This document shows positions 23,744 to 32,743 of a stretch of DNA of 64,000 nt, in pieces. Under the pieces are notes generated by a model that worked only from the letters and a program-made list of their open reading frames with translations, was not told the origin of the DNA and searched no databases. The DNA is from DAOUBP01 sp034432655 (GTDB lineage Bacteria; Chloroflexota; Anaerolineae; CG2-30-64-16). Both the position numbers and the translations under genes were made by a program. Each line of letters starts with the position of its first letter. The stretch's first letter is position 1. Location: positions 1 through 64,000 of the forward strand of contig DAOUBP010000152.1 in NCBI GenBank assembly GCA_034432655.1, in the 5' to 3' direction.

Positions 23744-25615
23744 CTAGAACAGCCCGACAACGCGGCCTGTCTCCAGGTCCAGGTCCACGTCGAAGAATAC
23801 CGGCCGGGTCGGCAACCCGGGCATGGTCCGCATTTCGCCGCACAGGGGATACAGGAACCCGGCGCCCACTGATGCGCGGATATCACGTATCGGGAAGACG
23901 AAGCCCTGTGGCCGGCCCTTCAGGTTCGGGTCATGGCTCAGGCTCAGGTGCGTCTTGGCCATGCAGATCGGCAGCTTGTCGAAGCCCAGCCGCGTGTACA
24001 GTTCGATCTTCGCCTCGGCCTCGGGGCTATAGGTGACGCTCCCTGCGCCGTAGATGTCTTTCGCGATCTTTTCGATCTTCTCCTTGATGCTCCACTCCAG
24101 CGGATAGAGGAACTGGAAATGGCTCGGTTTTTCGCACGCCTTAATGACCGCCTCGGCCAGTTCGATCGCCCCGTCGCCGCCGTTGGCCCAATGCGTGCAG
24201 ACCACCGCGTCTTCAGCGCCTGCTGCCACCGCGTGCTCACGGATCAGGGCGACTTCGGCGGGGGTGTCGTCCTTGAACTGGTTGATGGCGACGATCACCG
24301 GGACGCCGAAGCGCTTGACATTCTCGATGTGGGCCTCCATATTGACAACGCCCTTCTCCAGCAGCTCCAGGTTTTCGCTGGTGTAGGCGTGATCCAGAGG
24401 CTTGCCGGCCACGACGCGCGGTCCGCCGCCGTGCATCTTGAGCGCGCGCACGGTGGTCACCAGGACGACGCAGTTGGGGATCAGGCCCGAGTAGCGGCAC
24501 TTGATGTCCATGAACTTCTCCATGCCCATGTCCGCACCGAACCCGGACTCGGTCACCACGTAGTCCGCCAATTTGAGCGCGATCTGGTCGGCCACAATGG
24601 AGGAGTTGCCGTGCGCGATATTGGCGAACGGGCCCGCATGTACAAACGCGGGCTGGCCCTCCAGGGTCTGCATCAGGTTGGGCATGATGGTGTCCTTCAT
24701 GAGCACCGTGGCCGCGCCGGCCACCCCCAGGTCCTCCACTGTGATCGCCTCGCCTTTGCGATTGGTGCCGATCACCACCCGGCCGATGCGCTCGCGCAGG
24801 TCGGCCAGGCTGGTGGTGAGGGCCAGGATCGCCATCAGCTCGGAAGCGACGGTGATGTCGAAGCCGGTGATCCGCGTCATGCCCTTTTCCTCAGGCCCCA
24901 GGCCGATCTCGATCCGGCGCAGGAAACGATCGGAGATGTCTATGACCCGGTTCCAGCTGATGCTGTTGGGATCAATGTCCAGGATGGCAAAACGCGCGCG
25001 CTCTTCAGGCGTCAGCGTGTTGGGGTCCGTTTTGTCAATGCCCAGCTTCTTCAGCCGGCGGAGCATGGTGGGCGAGAAAGTGCGGTTGCCGTTCTTGTCC
25101 GGCGGGCAGAGGCGGTCGAACATGGCGTCCGGGGTGGTGCCTGCTTCGTGGAACATGCGGGCGTCAATGGCTGCGGCGATCAAGTCGTGCGCTGCGGTGA
25201 TGGCATGGATATCGCCTGTCAGATGCAGGTTGAAGTCCTCCATCGGCACGATTTGGGAATAGCCGCCCCCGGCTGCACCGCCTTTGATGCCGAAAGTGGG
25301 TCCCTGAGAGGGTTGTCGGATACAACAGACGACGCGTTTGCCCAGGGCGCCGAGGCTTTGGGTCAGGCCGACGGTGGTTGTGGTCTTGCCCTCACCCAAC
25401 GGCGTCGGTGTGATGGCGGTGACATCTATGTATTTGCCTTGTGGCCGATCCTTGAATTTCTCGAGGACTTCCAGGTGCACCTTGGCTTTGTACTTGCCGA
25501 AGAGCTCCAGGTCGTCAACGGTGAGACCCAATGTCTCAGCGATTTCGACGATGGGCTTCAGCTCGGCTGCCTGGGCGATCTCCAGGTCGCTGGGGACGGG
25601 ATTCAGGCGTTTCAT
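23744..25615 (-). CDS. fhs: Formate-tetrahydrofolate ligase, long form
   Basis: The 623-residue enzyme makes 10-formyl-THF from formate, THF and ATP. The P-loop is TPTPLGEGKTTTTVGLTQ near residue 70; QPSQGPTFGIKGGAAGGGYSQ, DIHAITAAHDLIAAAIDAR and GGGPRVVAGKPL are family hallmarks. It is about 65 residues longer than the clostridial enzyme. The extra region includes LRRLKKLGI, FAILDIDPNSISWNRVID and DRFLRRIEIG, which resembles the synthetase domain of eukaryotic C1-THF synthase. GGAGG is about 12 bases before ATG 25615. It fits one-carbon supply to ThyA in the same window. Confidence 0.94.
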   Translation of the reverse strand: MKRLNPVPSDLEIAQAAELKPIVEIAETLGLTVDDLELFGKYKAKVHLEVLEKFKDRPQGKYIDVTAITPTPLGEGKTTTTVGLTQSLGALGKRVVCCIRQPSQGPTFGIKGGAAGGGYSQIVPMEDFNLHLTGDIHAITAAHDLIAAAIDARMFHEAGTTPDAMFDRLCPPDKNGNRTFSPTMLRRLKKLGIDKTDPNTLTPEERARFAILDIDPNSISWNRVIDISDRFLRRIEIGLGPEEKGMTRITGFDITVASELMAILALTTSLADLRERIGRVVIGTNRKGEAITVEDLGVAGAATVLMKDTIMPNLMQTLEGQPAFVHAGPFANIAHGNSSIVADQIALKLADYVVTESGFGADMGMEKFMDIKCRYSGLIPNCVVLVTTVRALKMHGGGPRVVAGKPLDHAYTSENLELLEKGVVNMEAHIENVKRFGVPVIVAINQFKDDTPAEVALIREHAVAAGAEDAVVCTHWANGGDGAIELAEAVIKACEKPSHFQFLYPLEWSIKEKIEKIAKDIYGAGSVTYSPEAEAKIELYTRLGFDKLPICMAKTHLSLSHDPNLKGRPQGFVFPIRDIRASVGAGFLYPLCGEMRTMPGLPTRPVFFDVDLDLETGRVVGLF

Positions 25616-25696
25616 GCGTTGTCTACCTCCGGGATGAAAGAAATCAGCGGCGTAAATGTTCGGGTTGTAATTATAAAAGTAACAAGCATGTTGCTG

Positions 25697-25714
25697 ATAT
25701 GACCGTTGTCATAT
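25697..25714. promoter_or_regulatory. Operator-like inverted repeat upstream of fhs
   Basis: ATATGAC at 25697-25703 and GTCATAT at 25708-25714 form a perfect 7-bp dyad with a 4-base spacer. It lies about 85 bases upstream of the fhs start, in the divergent spacer shared with the C25 peptidase gene. The shape fits a dimeric repressor site; the regulator is not known. The rest of the 286-base spacer shows an AT-rich stretch near 25668-25690 and no gene. Confidence 0.45.
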
Positions 25715-25901
25715 TGGCGTCGCCGGGTTTTGGCGCGTCTTTTGGGGGCTGAAATCGTCTAGAAATATGCTATCGGATCACTCCGCAACTTGCGCGCCAG
25801 ACGCCCAGATGTGAGGCTGCGGAGTGAATTTTGCCTTACGGGATTGCCCCACGCGGTTTGGCGGGCAAGCTTCGTATCGGCGCAGCCAGCGGAGTACGCA
25901 G

Positions 25902-28900
25902 ATGCATTACATTTCATCCGGTCAGGCGGTCAGAAGCGGTCCGGCAATGGGGCTCAGGCTCATCCTCGTCTTTGTGTTATTGCTCGGCGGGATCGGGCAA
26001 TTCGCCGACGATGTCGCGGCCGACGGGTACGATGCCCTGGTTGTGGAGCTGGTGGCGCCTGCGCCGGCTTTGACGGTGGTTGCGGCCGCCGACGGCGGGC
26101 GCTACACACGCGTTGAGATGGCAGGTTTTGCGCCCGATGATACGCCGGGTCAACCGGCCTTGCCTCTGGCGCGTCGTCTGCTGGTCTTGCCACCCGGCGT
26201 CGGTTGGTCGGTGGAAACTCGGGTGGTGGAAACGCAGATGGTGCCCCTGGCTGCGCCGGTGTTGCCGGCGTCGGCAGCCCCGGCTGCCCCGCCCCCCGAT
26301 CTGGCTGGCCTCGACCTGGCAAGTGCCGACGAGCTGTCCGTGCTTTACACGGCCTCTTCCCAAAATGCGCAAGCGGCGGCCGACGCAGGCGTCGCACCGG
26401 CAGCGGTCCCTCTGGTGAGCGTGGAGGAAGCCGGCTATGTGCGCGATGTGCGGCTGGCGCGGCTAACCTTCGCGCCTGTCCAGTATCTGGCTGCCTCACA
26501 GCAGCTGCGCGTGGTGCGACATGCGCAAGTGGTGATCCGGTTCAGCGGCGGGGTACCGGACGGAGGGCCGGTGGCCTCTGACGATGACCCCGGCGAGTTT
26601 CGCGCGTTGGTGCGGGCGGCGGTGATCAACCCTGAGGCGGTGGACAGATGGCGGGCGGCGCCGCCCTCTCCGCGCGCTGCCGGCGCTGCAGCCACGGGCG
26701 GCCCGGCGGCGGGATCGACGCGCTATCGCGTCACCCTGCGCGCGAGCGGCCTCTATCGTCTGACGTACGAAGCGTTGGCAGCTGCCGGTGTTCCCCTGGG
26801 GTCAACAGACCCTCGTCATCTCCGCCTTTTTCGCGGCGCCGAGGAAGTGGCGATCGAGGTGACAGGTGAGGAGGATGGCCGGTTCGACCTGACCGATGAG
26901 ATCCGTTTTTACGGCGAAGCGGTCCAGAGCATTTACACGGATCTCAACACGTACTGGCTGGTAATAGACGGGGTGAACGGCAAACGGATGGCCGAACGGC
27001 CGGCAGCACCGCAAAACCTGCCCCCCGCGGCATCCTTTCCGGCCACGCAGCTCTTCGAGGAGAACCGTATTTACCGCAGCAACCAGCCGACCGTATCGGG
27101 TGTGGATCACTGGTTCTGGCGGCAGATGTATCTTTTGAACACCACCGGTGTCCCTACCCTCACGCTGCCGTTCACCATCGAGCATGTTCTGCCTGCCGGG
27201 ACTGCCTCTTTGACGCCTGAGCTGTGGGGCGGCTCGGCGGACGCGCGCGTGGCGCCGGACCATCGCGTGCGGGTCTTCATCAACGGCACCCAGATCGGCC
27301 AGATCGAATGGGACGGGACGACGGTAGTGCGCCAGCCGCTGACGTTCGATCAGGCGCTCTTGCGTGAAGGGGGCAACACGGTGACGTTCTATACCCCCGG
27401 GGACACCGGCGCGCGCGACAGTTTCAACCGGCTCTGGGAGTCGAACTGGCTTAACTGGTTCTCGCTGACCTATCAGCGGGCCTTTTGGGTCACGGAGGAC
27501 CGCCTGGAATTCACACCGCCGGCTGGCCGGCAAGAGTTCCTCCTCCAGGGCTGGTCAGAGGCCGCCGCGCTGCTCTACGATGTAACCGATCCTGCCCATC
27601 CTGTCCGGCTGAACGGGGCAGTGTCGGCGGCCGGCACTTTGCGTTTTGCTGCGGATGTGCCGGCCGGCGGCCGGTACTATGCGGTGGCACCGGGAGCAGT
27701 AATGACGCCGGAGGAAATCAGCGCAGTCCCGGCCAGTGATCTCAGGAACCCGGCCGAAGGGGCAGATTACCTTTTGATCGCCCATGCCGATTTCCTGGCG
27801 GGCGTGGCACCCCTGGTTGAACTGCGCCGGGAGCAGGGTTTGCGCGTGCGCGTGATTGATGTACAGGAGATCTACGACACCTTCAGTGATGGCCTGTTGA
27901 ACCCGTGGGCCATTCGAGATTTCATTCAGTATGCCTATTTCAACTGGCCGGGCCCTCCACCCTCGTATGTGTTGCTGGTGGGGGATGGCACCTATGACTT
28001 CAAGAACTACGAAGGCTATGGGGTCAGAACCTTCATCCCGCCTTTGCTGGAGTACGTGGACCCATCGCTGGGTGAGACCGCGGCCGACAACCGTTTTGTG
28101 ACCGTGGCAGGCAATGACATTATGCCTGATCTGCACCTGGGCCGTCTGCCGGTCAACAATCAGGCCGAGCTGGCGGCCATGATTGATAAGATCGTGGCGT
28201 ATGAGCGTAATCCCACCCCTGGCGAATGGCGTTCGCGCGCCGTGTTCATCGCAGACAACCCCGATGTGGCGGGCCCATTTCACTACTTCTCGGACGAGGC
28301 GGTGGCGCTGGTCCCGCCGGAGGTCGCCGTCGTCAAGGTTTATCTGGGCACGGCCGAATATCCGACCAACCAGGCGGTGCGCGCCCAGCAGGCCACCCTG
28401 GAGGCGTTTAACCAGGGTGCGCTGCTCTTCAACTACGTGGGCCATAGCTCCATCACCGGCTGGGCGGCCGAGTTGTTGTTTGGCGTCAATTCTTTGCCAC
28501 AGGTCAGTAACGGCAGCCGTTATCCCGTGATGTTGCCGATGACTTGCCTGGAAGGCTCGTATCACAGCCCTCGTTTCAGCGGGTTGAGCGAAAGCATAGT
28601 GCGTTTGAGCGGCAAAGGCGCGGTCGCAAGTTGGGGGCCCACCGGCCTGGGGGTGGCGTCCGGCCACGATTACCTGCACACCGGCTTCTACCGGGCCATT
28701 TTCGAGCAGGGCGTCTATGAACTGGGCCCTGCTACCACTGCCGGCAAACTGAATCTGTATCTCAACTCCCGATCACCCGGCGGCGCGGCGCGCTTTCACG
28801 ACTTGCTTGACACTTATGTGCTGCTGGGCGACCCGGCCACGCGCCTTGGGTTGCCTGCTGCCGATCTTGCTCTTACGGCGTCGGGCCCGGGCGATGCGCC

Positions 28901-30026
28901 GCTCGGCCCGGGCGATCCTGTGGTGTTCGTCCTGCGCTATCAAAACGCCGGTGCGGCTCGGGTCAAGCAGGTGGTGATCTCCGCCGATCTTCCCGCTGTT
29001 CTCACAGCCCTGACCTGGCAAACGGACGACCCCGGCTTGCGCTTACGGGCCGGTTCACGGCTGGTGTGGGACCTGGCCGAGATGGCTCCTGCCGCGCGCG
29101 GGATCATTACGATCACGGCCCAACTTCCGCTGGCCCTGGATCCCGCGTCTCTGCCGTTGAACGCCGAGATGCGCATCCGCAGCCCCTGGCCCGAGCCCGA
29201 CACGGCCAATAACGCCACTGACCGGTTGCCCATCCGACTGATGCCCGCCGATCTGGTGCTGGCCCAAATGGTGGAGCCGGCCGGCCATGTCAAGCCCGGG
29301 GATCTGATCACCGTCACGTTGGGGTATGCCAACCTGGGCCCTGCGTTGTCTTCCGGGGCTGCGGTAGGCTTGCCGCTCCCTGTTGCGCTGGAAGATGTCC
29401 AGTTCAGCTATGTTGGTCCCATGGCGACCCCGTCAGCGGGAGCACACTACGAGTGGACGCTGGGCACGCTAAATCCCGGGGACAAGGGCCGGATCGTTGT
29501 GCGGGGGCGAGTGCCGCACACCTTGACTTTGGAGCAACTGGTGTGGGAGGTGTCAGGCAGTATCAGCGGTTTGTGGTTCGACAGCAACCTGAGCAACAAC
29601 GTCGCCCCGGCCGCAATGATCTATGTGGATGTAGGAGATCCTTTTGAGCCAGATCATACGCGTGAAACCGCCCGCCGGCTCGTCCCGCCTGTTCTTGACG
29701 GCCCGCACACCTACGACCCGATCGGGGATCAGGACTGGGTAGTCTTGCACGGCCAGGCCGGGGTGCGCTATCTGGCCAGGACGGTCACGCGCGGGACAGG
29801 AGAGGCCGACACAGTGCTCTTCCTGTGGGATGAGGCCGGCCGGCTGCTGGCAAAAAACGATGACGCCGGGCCGGATACCCGTCTGTCCCAGATCAGTTGG
29901 GTGGCGGAAACTGAGCAAGATTACTATCTGATGGTGACTTCTTCCAGCGCTGTGCCGGGCTTCACCTATTGGATCGAGATCCTGGCGTTGCCGTATGCCG
30001 GCTACTTACCGATTACTTTGCGGTAA
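25902..30026 (+). CDS. Secreted C25 (gingipain-like) cysteine peptidase, multidomain
   Basis: From ATG 25902 the protein has 1374 residues. A signal sequence (GLRLILVFVLLLGGIG) is followed by a propeptide-like region with Ala/Pro-rich stretches. The C25 peptidase domain lies at about residues 620-990: DYLLIAHADFL, YVLLVGDGTYDFKNY, a catalytic His in NYVGHSS (about 848) and Cys in MTCLEGSY (about 882), a 34-residue spacing like gingipains. Then come CARDB/DUF11-type beta domains (for example DLALTASGPGDAPLGPGDPV) and a C-terminal pre-peptidase-like PPC domain (DPFEPDHTRETARRL, DQDWVVLHGQAG). No PorSS sorting domain is seen, as expected outside Bacteroidota. ATG 25947 is an alternative start. 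Confidence 0.85.
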   Translation: MHYISSGQAVRSGPAMGLRLILVFVLLLGGIGQFADDVAADGYDALVVELVAPAPALTVVAAADGGRYTRVEMAGFAPDDTPGQPALPLARRLLVLPPGVGWSVETRVVETQMVPLAAPVLPASAAPAAPPPDLAGLDLASADELSVLYTASSQNAQAAADAGVAPAAVPLVSVEEAGYVRDVRLARLTFAPVQYLAASQQLRVVRHAQVVIRFSGGVPDGGPVASDDDPGEFRALVRAAVINPEAVDRWRAAPPSPRAAGAAATGGPAAGSTRYRVTLRASGLYRLTYEALAAAGVPLGSTDPRHLRLFRGAEEVAIEVTGEEDGRFDLTDEIRFYGEAVQSIYTDLNTYWLVIDGVNGKRMAERPAAPQNLPPAASFPATQLFEENRIYRSNQPTVSGVDHWFWRQMYLLNTTGVPTLTLPFTIEHVLPAGTASLTPELWGGSADARVAPDHRVRVFINGTQIGQIEWDGTTVVRQPLTFDQALLREGGNTVTFYTPGDTGARDSFNRLWESNWLNWFSLTYQRAFWVTEDRLEFTPPAGRQEFLLQGWSEAAALLYDVTDPAHPVRLNGAVSAAGTLRFAADVPAGGRYYAVAPGAVMTPEEISAVPASDLRNPAEGADYLLIAHADFLAGVAPLVELRREQGLRVRVIDVQEIYDTFSDGLLNPWAIRDFIQYAYFNWPGPPPSYVLLVGDGTYDFKNYEGYGVRTFIPPLLEYVDPSLGETAADNRFVTVAGNDIMPDLHLGRLPVNNQAELAAMIDKIVAYERNPTPGEWRSRAVFIADNPDVAGPFHYFSDEAVALVPPEVAVVKVYLGTAEYPTNQAVRAQQATLEAFNQGALLFNYVGHSSITGWAAELLFGVNSLPQVSNGSRYPVMLPMTCLEGSYHSPRFSGLSESIVRLSGKGAVASWGPTGLGVASGHDYLHTGFYRAIFEQGVYELGPATTAGKLNLYLNSRSPGGAARFHDLLDTYVLLGDPATRLGLPAADLALTASGPGDAPLGPGDPVVFVLRYQNAGAARVKQVVISADLPAVLTALTWQTDDPGLRLRAGSRLVWDLAEMAPAARGIITITAQLPLALDPASLPLNAEMRIRSPWPEPDTANNATDRLPIRLMPADLVLAQMVEPAGHVKPGDLITVTLGYANLGPALSSGAAVGLPLPVALEDVQFSYVGPMATPSAGAHYEWTLGTLNPGDKGRIVVRGRVPHTLTLEQLVWEVSGSISGLWFDSNLSNNVAPAAMIYVDVGDPFEPDHTRETARRLVPPVLDGPHTYDPIGDQDWVVLHGQAGVRYLARTVTRGTGEADTVLFLWDEAGRLLAKNDDAGPDTRLSQISWVAETEQDYYLMVTSSSAVPGFTYWIEILALPYAGYLPITLR

Positions 30027-30151
30027 GGTACAGGGAAAGGCCGTTACTTTTTCGGGTATCTGTACGTCATATATAACAGTATAAGTCGGCTGGAATCGCG
30101 AAGGTCTTGCGAGGGAGCCGAGATCTAATATCTTCATCCGGGAGGTATCAC

Positions 30152-30616
30152 ATGGCACTCTATGTGCGTCCGCTCAAGTCCGAGGAGATGGCCCAACTTG
30201 ATGAACTGGGCCAGGGTCAAGACTTAGAGCTTGCCAGGAGGGCGCAGGTTGTGCAGCTCTCTGCACAGCGGGTCGGGGTGCATGAGATCAGTCGGCGGGT
30301 TGGTTTGCATCCGATCAACGTGCGGAAATGGATTCATCGGTTCAACCGGTACGGCCTGGCGGGTCTCCAACCCAAACGGTCGCCGGGCCGGCCGCGAGTT
30401 TTCAACGAAGAGCAGCGGAGGGCGATTATCGAACTCGCCACCACCGATCCCCAGGCATTGGGGTTGGAATTCGAAGCGTGGTCCTTGCAGCGTCTGCGTG
30501 CGCAACTGGTCAACCGGGGAGTGTTGTCCAATATCAGTGCGGAGACCATCAGGCAAGAGCTGTTACGCAGTGGATTGGTCTTCACGGAGCGAAGCTGGAT
30601 TAGAAGCGATCAATAA
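30152..30616 (+). CDS. Helix-turn-helix protein, IS630-type N-terminal half
   Basis: The 154-residue protein resembles the DNA-binding N-terminal part of IS630-family transposases (HTH_29/HTH_32 type). It shows ARRAQVVQLSAQRVGVHEISRR, a second helix-turn-helix NVRKWIHRFNRYGLAGL, and the LQPKRSPGRPR linker followed by a winged-helix-like stretch. The DDE catalytic half is absent downstream, where the opposite-strand gene begins. It therefore is either a remnant of an insertion sequence or a stand-alone regulator derived from one. ATG 30152 has GGGAGG about 7 bases upstream. The upstream 125 bases are AT-rich and hold no gene. Confidence 0.7.
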   Translation: MALYVRPLKSEEMAQLDELGQGQDLELARRAQVVQLSAQRVGVHEISRRVGLHPINVRKWIHRFNRYGLAGLQPKRSPGRPRVFNEEQRRAIIELATTDPQALGLEFEAWSLQRLRAQLVNRGVLSNISAETIRQELLRSGLVFTERSWIRSDQ

Positions 30617-30681
30617 TCCCATAATCCCCTGATGCGTTACGCGACATTTATTCTATGGGCGCAGTGGATGGCCGAATACGG

Positions 30682-32688
30682 TCAGGGGAGGATCAGAATG
30701 GGGAACCAGGTCCGGCGGGGCAGGCTTAAGTCGCGGTGTGCGATGTAGATGCCGGCGCCGTCAGGTTCTGTCGCTTGCACCCACGCCAAAGTCGCGCCGT
30801 GCTCTTCTTTCGCCAAAAACACGTCTTTGACCGTGCCTGCAAACGCGGTCACTACCTCGGGTTTTGGCCATGCGGCCGGCACGCCCAGGGCATACGTGGC
30901 GCGTAACATATCTCCTTCATCCCACGCTACGTAGAGGGCTTGCTGATCGCCGGACGCGATTTTCGGCCCCCGCGCCATCCGGGCAGCCTGCACGATCGTC
31001 TGTGGCCTTGGCCAATAGAAGCCTTGCCCGAAAGTCCAACGCACGTCACGGCCGCCCTCCACCCATACCAGATGGGCAAATCCGTCGGCGTCCGTTGTCA
31101 GGCTGACCGCTTCAGCATCCTTGCCGGCTTGATCCGAGATGTTGATCGGGAGGGACCATCCATCCGGACCGTGTTCGCACAGAAGGATATTGGTGTTGCC
31201 GGAGGGATTGTCCGGCGTCGGTACCAGATCTTGCCAGGCCACGAACAGCTTGCCAGTGGCGGCGGCTGCCAGTGCGGGGAACTGGCCGCGCGCGTTGGGG
31301 AGGGGTTGACTGCTCCAAAAGCCGTTCGACCAGAGCGCAATGTAGATGATCCAGAACCCGGGTGTGTCATCCATCCAAACCGCTTGGAGCTGGCCGCGGT
31401 GATCGGCAGCCAGGGCCGGATGTTCCGAACGCCCCGATGTGCGGGACACGTTGATCGGAAACGTCCAGCTCCCGTTGACATACCTGCTGTGGTAGATCTC
31501 CACTCCCTCGAAGAACTGATTCCTGAAAACAAGGTGTAGCTGGCCGGCAGCGTCAACCGCCAGCTCTGGTTCCCTGCCCATCCAGATACGCCGCGCTGGC
31601 CCCCAATCCTTCCCGGCAGGACGTCGCGCGTGGAACAGATCACCGTTCGCTTCCCACACGATATGGGTAGCCCCGTCGGGGGTGTGCGCCAGCACCGGAT
31701 GTGAGGCGTTGGCCATGCCGTTGGCAATCAGGTCGGGCCCGGTCCAGGGGGAGATCGTCACGTTGCTGCTGCTGGCTGTGGCAGCTAGCGTTTGGTTTTC
31801 GCTGAGAGCCTTTTTGGCTTCCGGGCTGCCGGTGCTCCCGGCCCCTGAGGCGGTCGCCGAAAGGGTGACCACACGCATAAAGTGAACTATCAGGGTGCCA
31901 TCCGGCGCAAGCGTGGCCCGGATTTCTGCCGGCAGACCAGGGGCTGGCTCGCCGATGACGACCGCCTCGTCCGCCAGGACGAACGGACGGCCGTCAATGA
32001 TCCCTCCTGCCGACTCCACTACGTCGAGGATGCCCCGGAACTCCACCGGCACGGCATCTGGAGAGTCGGCAATGGCTTCGATTGCCAGCGCGCGCAGCTC
32101 TGTCATCCTTTGTTCGGCCACTACCCACACCAGCCAGTTGAGGCCCGGCGTGCCGATGATCTGGGTGTCGCTGGTGACCTCCACCAGCATGTCGCCGATG
32201 ACCCACCAGGAACCGATCTGTTTGGTGACCAGGCCTGAGAATTGCCAGAGGGGCCCGCCACGGCCGGCTGGCCGTTCCACCTGGATTATCTCGCCGTAGA
32301 TGGCACCTGCCTCGTTGCGCAGGCCGAACACCACGACCCAGGCCCCCACTTCCGCCCGGCCGCGTTTCTCGATGATTGCCGTGTTCCGGTCTACCAGCAC
32401 CGTGATATCGCCGATATACCATTTCCCCGGGCCGATGGCCTTCAGGTAGCCTTCGTAGCGGATGCGAACCGGGTCGGATGGGTCTGTGTGCAGGCTGCGC
32501 GCGGATATGTCGGCCGGTCCGTGAGCGAGGACCCCAGCCGCCGTCAGGACAATAATGCAGACCAGAAAGATGGTCTTACCGCCGGGCCGGTTGCGATAGG
32601 TATTCAACCTTTGCATCCTTCTTTGCGGCATCTTCACGCTATGGTGCTGTCTCGGAGTATCGCCCTGAGGCAGACTGCTCAGTTCCAT
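30682..32688 (-). CDS. Secreted DUF5666-repeat protein with C-terminal beta-propeller
   Basis: The 668-residue protein has an N-terminal membrane or signal segment (TIFLVCIIVLTAAGVLAHG). Three DUF5666-like modules follow (about 70-290): YEGYLKAIGPGKWYIGDITV, FSGLVTKQIGSWWVIGDMLV and FRGILDVVESAGGIIDGRPF. The C-terminal half is a propeller of BNR-type repeats such as HPVLAHTPDGATHIVWEAN, LAVDAAGQLHLVFRN and HPALAADHRGQLQAVWMDD. Such propellers often bind glycans or proteins. It lies downstream of an ECF sigma/DUF5667 pair that carries the same module, so they may form one transcription unit. The exact start is uncertain; ATGs at 32631 and 32616 are also possible. No enzymatic motif is seen. 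Confidence 0.65.
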   Translation of the reverse strand: MELSSLPQGDTPRQHHSVKMPQRRMQRLNTYRNRPGGKTIFLVCIIVLTAAGVLAHGPADISARSLHTDPSDPVRIRYEGYLKAIGPGKWYIGDITVLVDRNTAIIEKRGRAEVGAWVVVFGLRNEAGAIYGEIIQVERPAGRGGPLWQFSGLVTKQIGSWWVIGDMLVEVTSDTQIIGTPGLNWLVWVVAEQRMTELRALAIEAIADSPDAVPVEFRGILDVVESAGGIIDGRPFVLADEAVVIGEPAPGLPAEIRATLAPDGTLIVHFMRVVTLSATASGAGSTGSPEAKKALSENQTLAATASSSNVTISPWTGPDLIANGMANASHPVLAHTPDGATHIVWEANGDLFHARRPAGKDWGPARRIWMGREPELAVDAAGQLHLVFRNQFFEGVEIYHSRYVNGSWTFPINVSRTSGRSEHPALAADHRGQLQAVWMDDTPGFWIIYIALWSNGFWSSQPLPNARGQFPALAAAATGKLFVAWQDLVPTPDNPSGNTNILLCEHGPDGWSLPINISDQAGKDAEAVSLTTDADGFAHLVWVEGGRDVRWTFGQGFYWPRPQTIVQAARMARGPKIASGDQQALYVAWDEGDMLRATYALGVPAAWPKPEVVTAFAGTVKDVFLAKEEHGATLAWVQATEPDGAGIYIAHRDLSLPRRTWFPILILP

Positions 32689-32743
32689 CCGGTGTGCGCT
32701 GCGCGATTGGCTCGGCCGCGATGATAGGCGGCAGTTGGCTTTG

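Noticed and set aside
23933..25702. + strand open frame of 589 codons across fhs
   Set aside because: Antisense shadow; the fhs reading has intact catalytic motifs and this one has none.
30152..30616. Intact IS630 element
   Set aside because: Only the DNA-binding half is present; no DDE part, terminal inverted repeats or TA duplication could be found.
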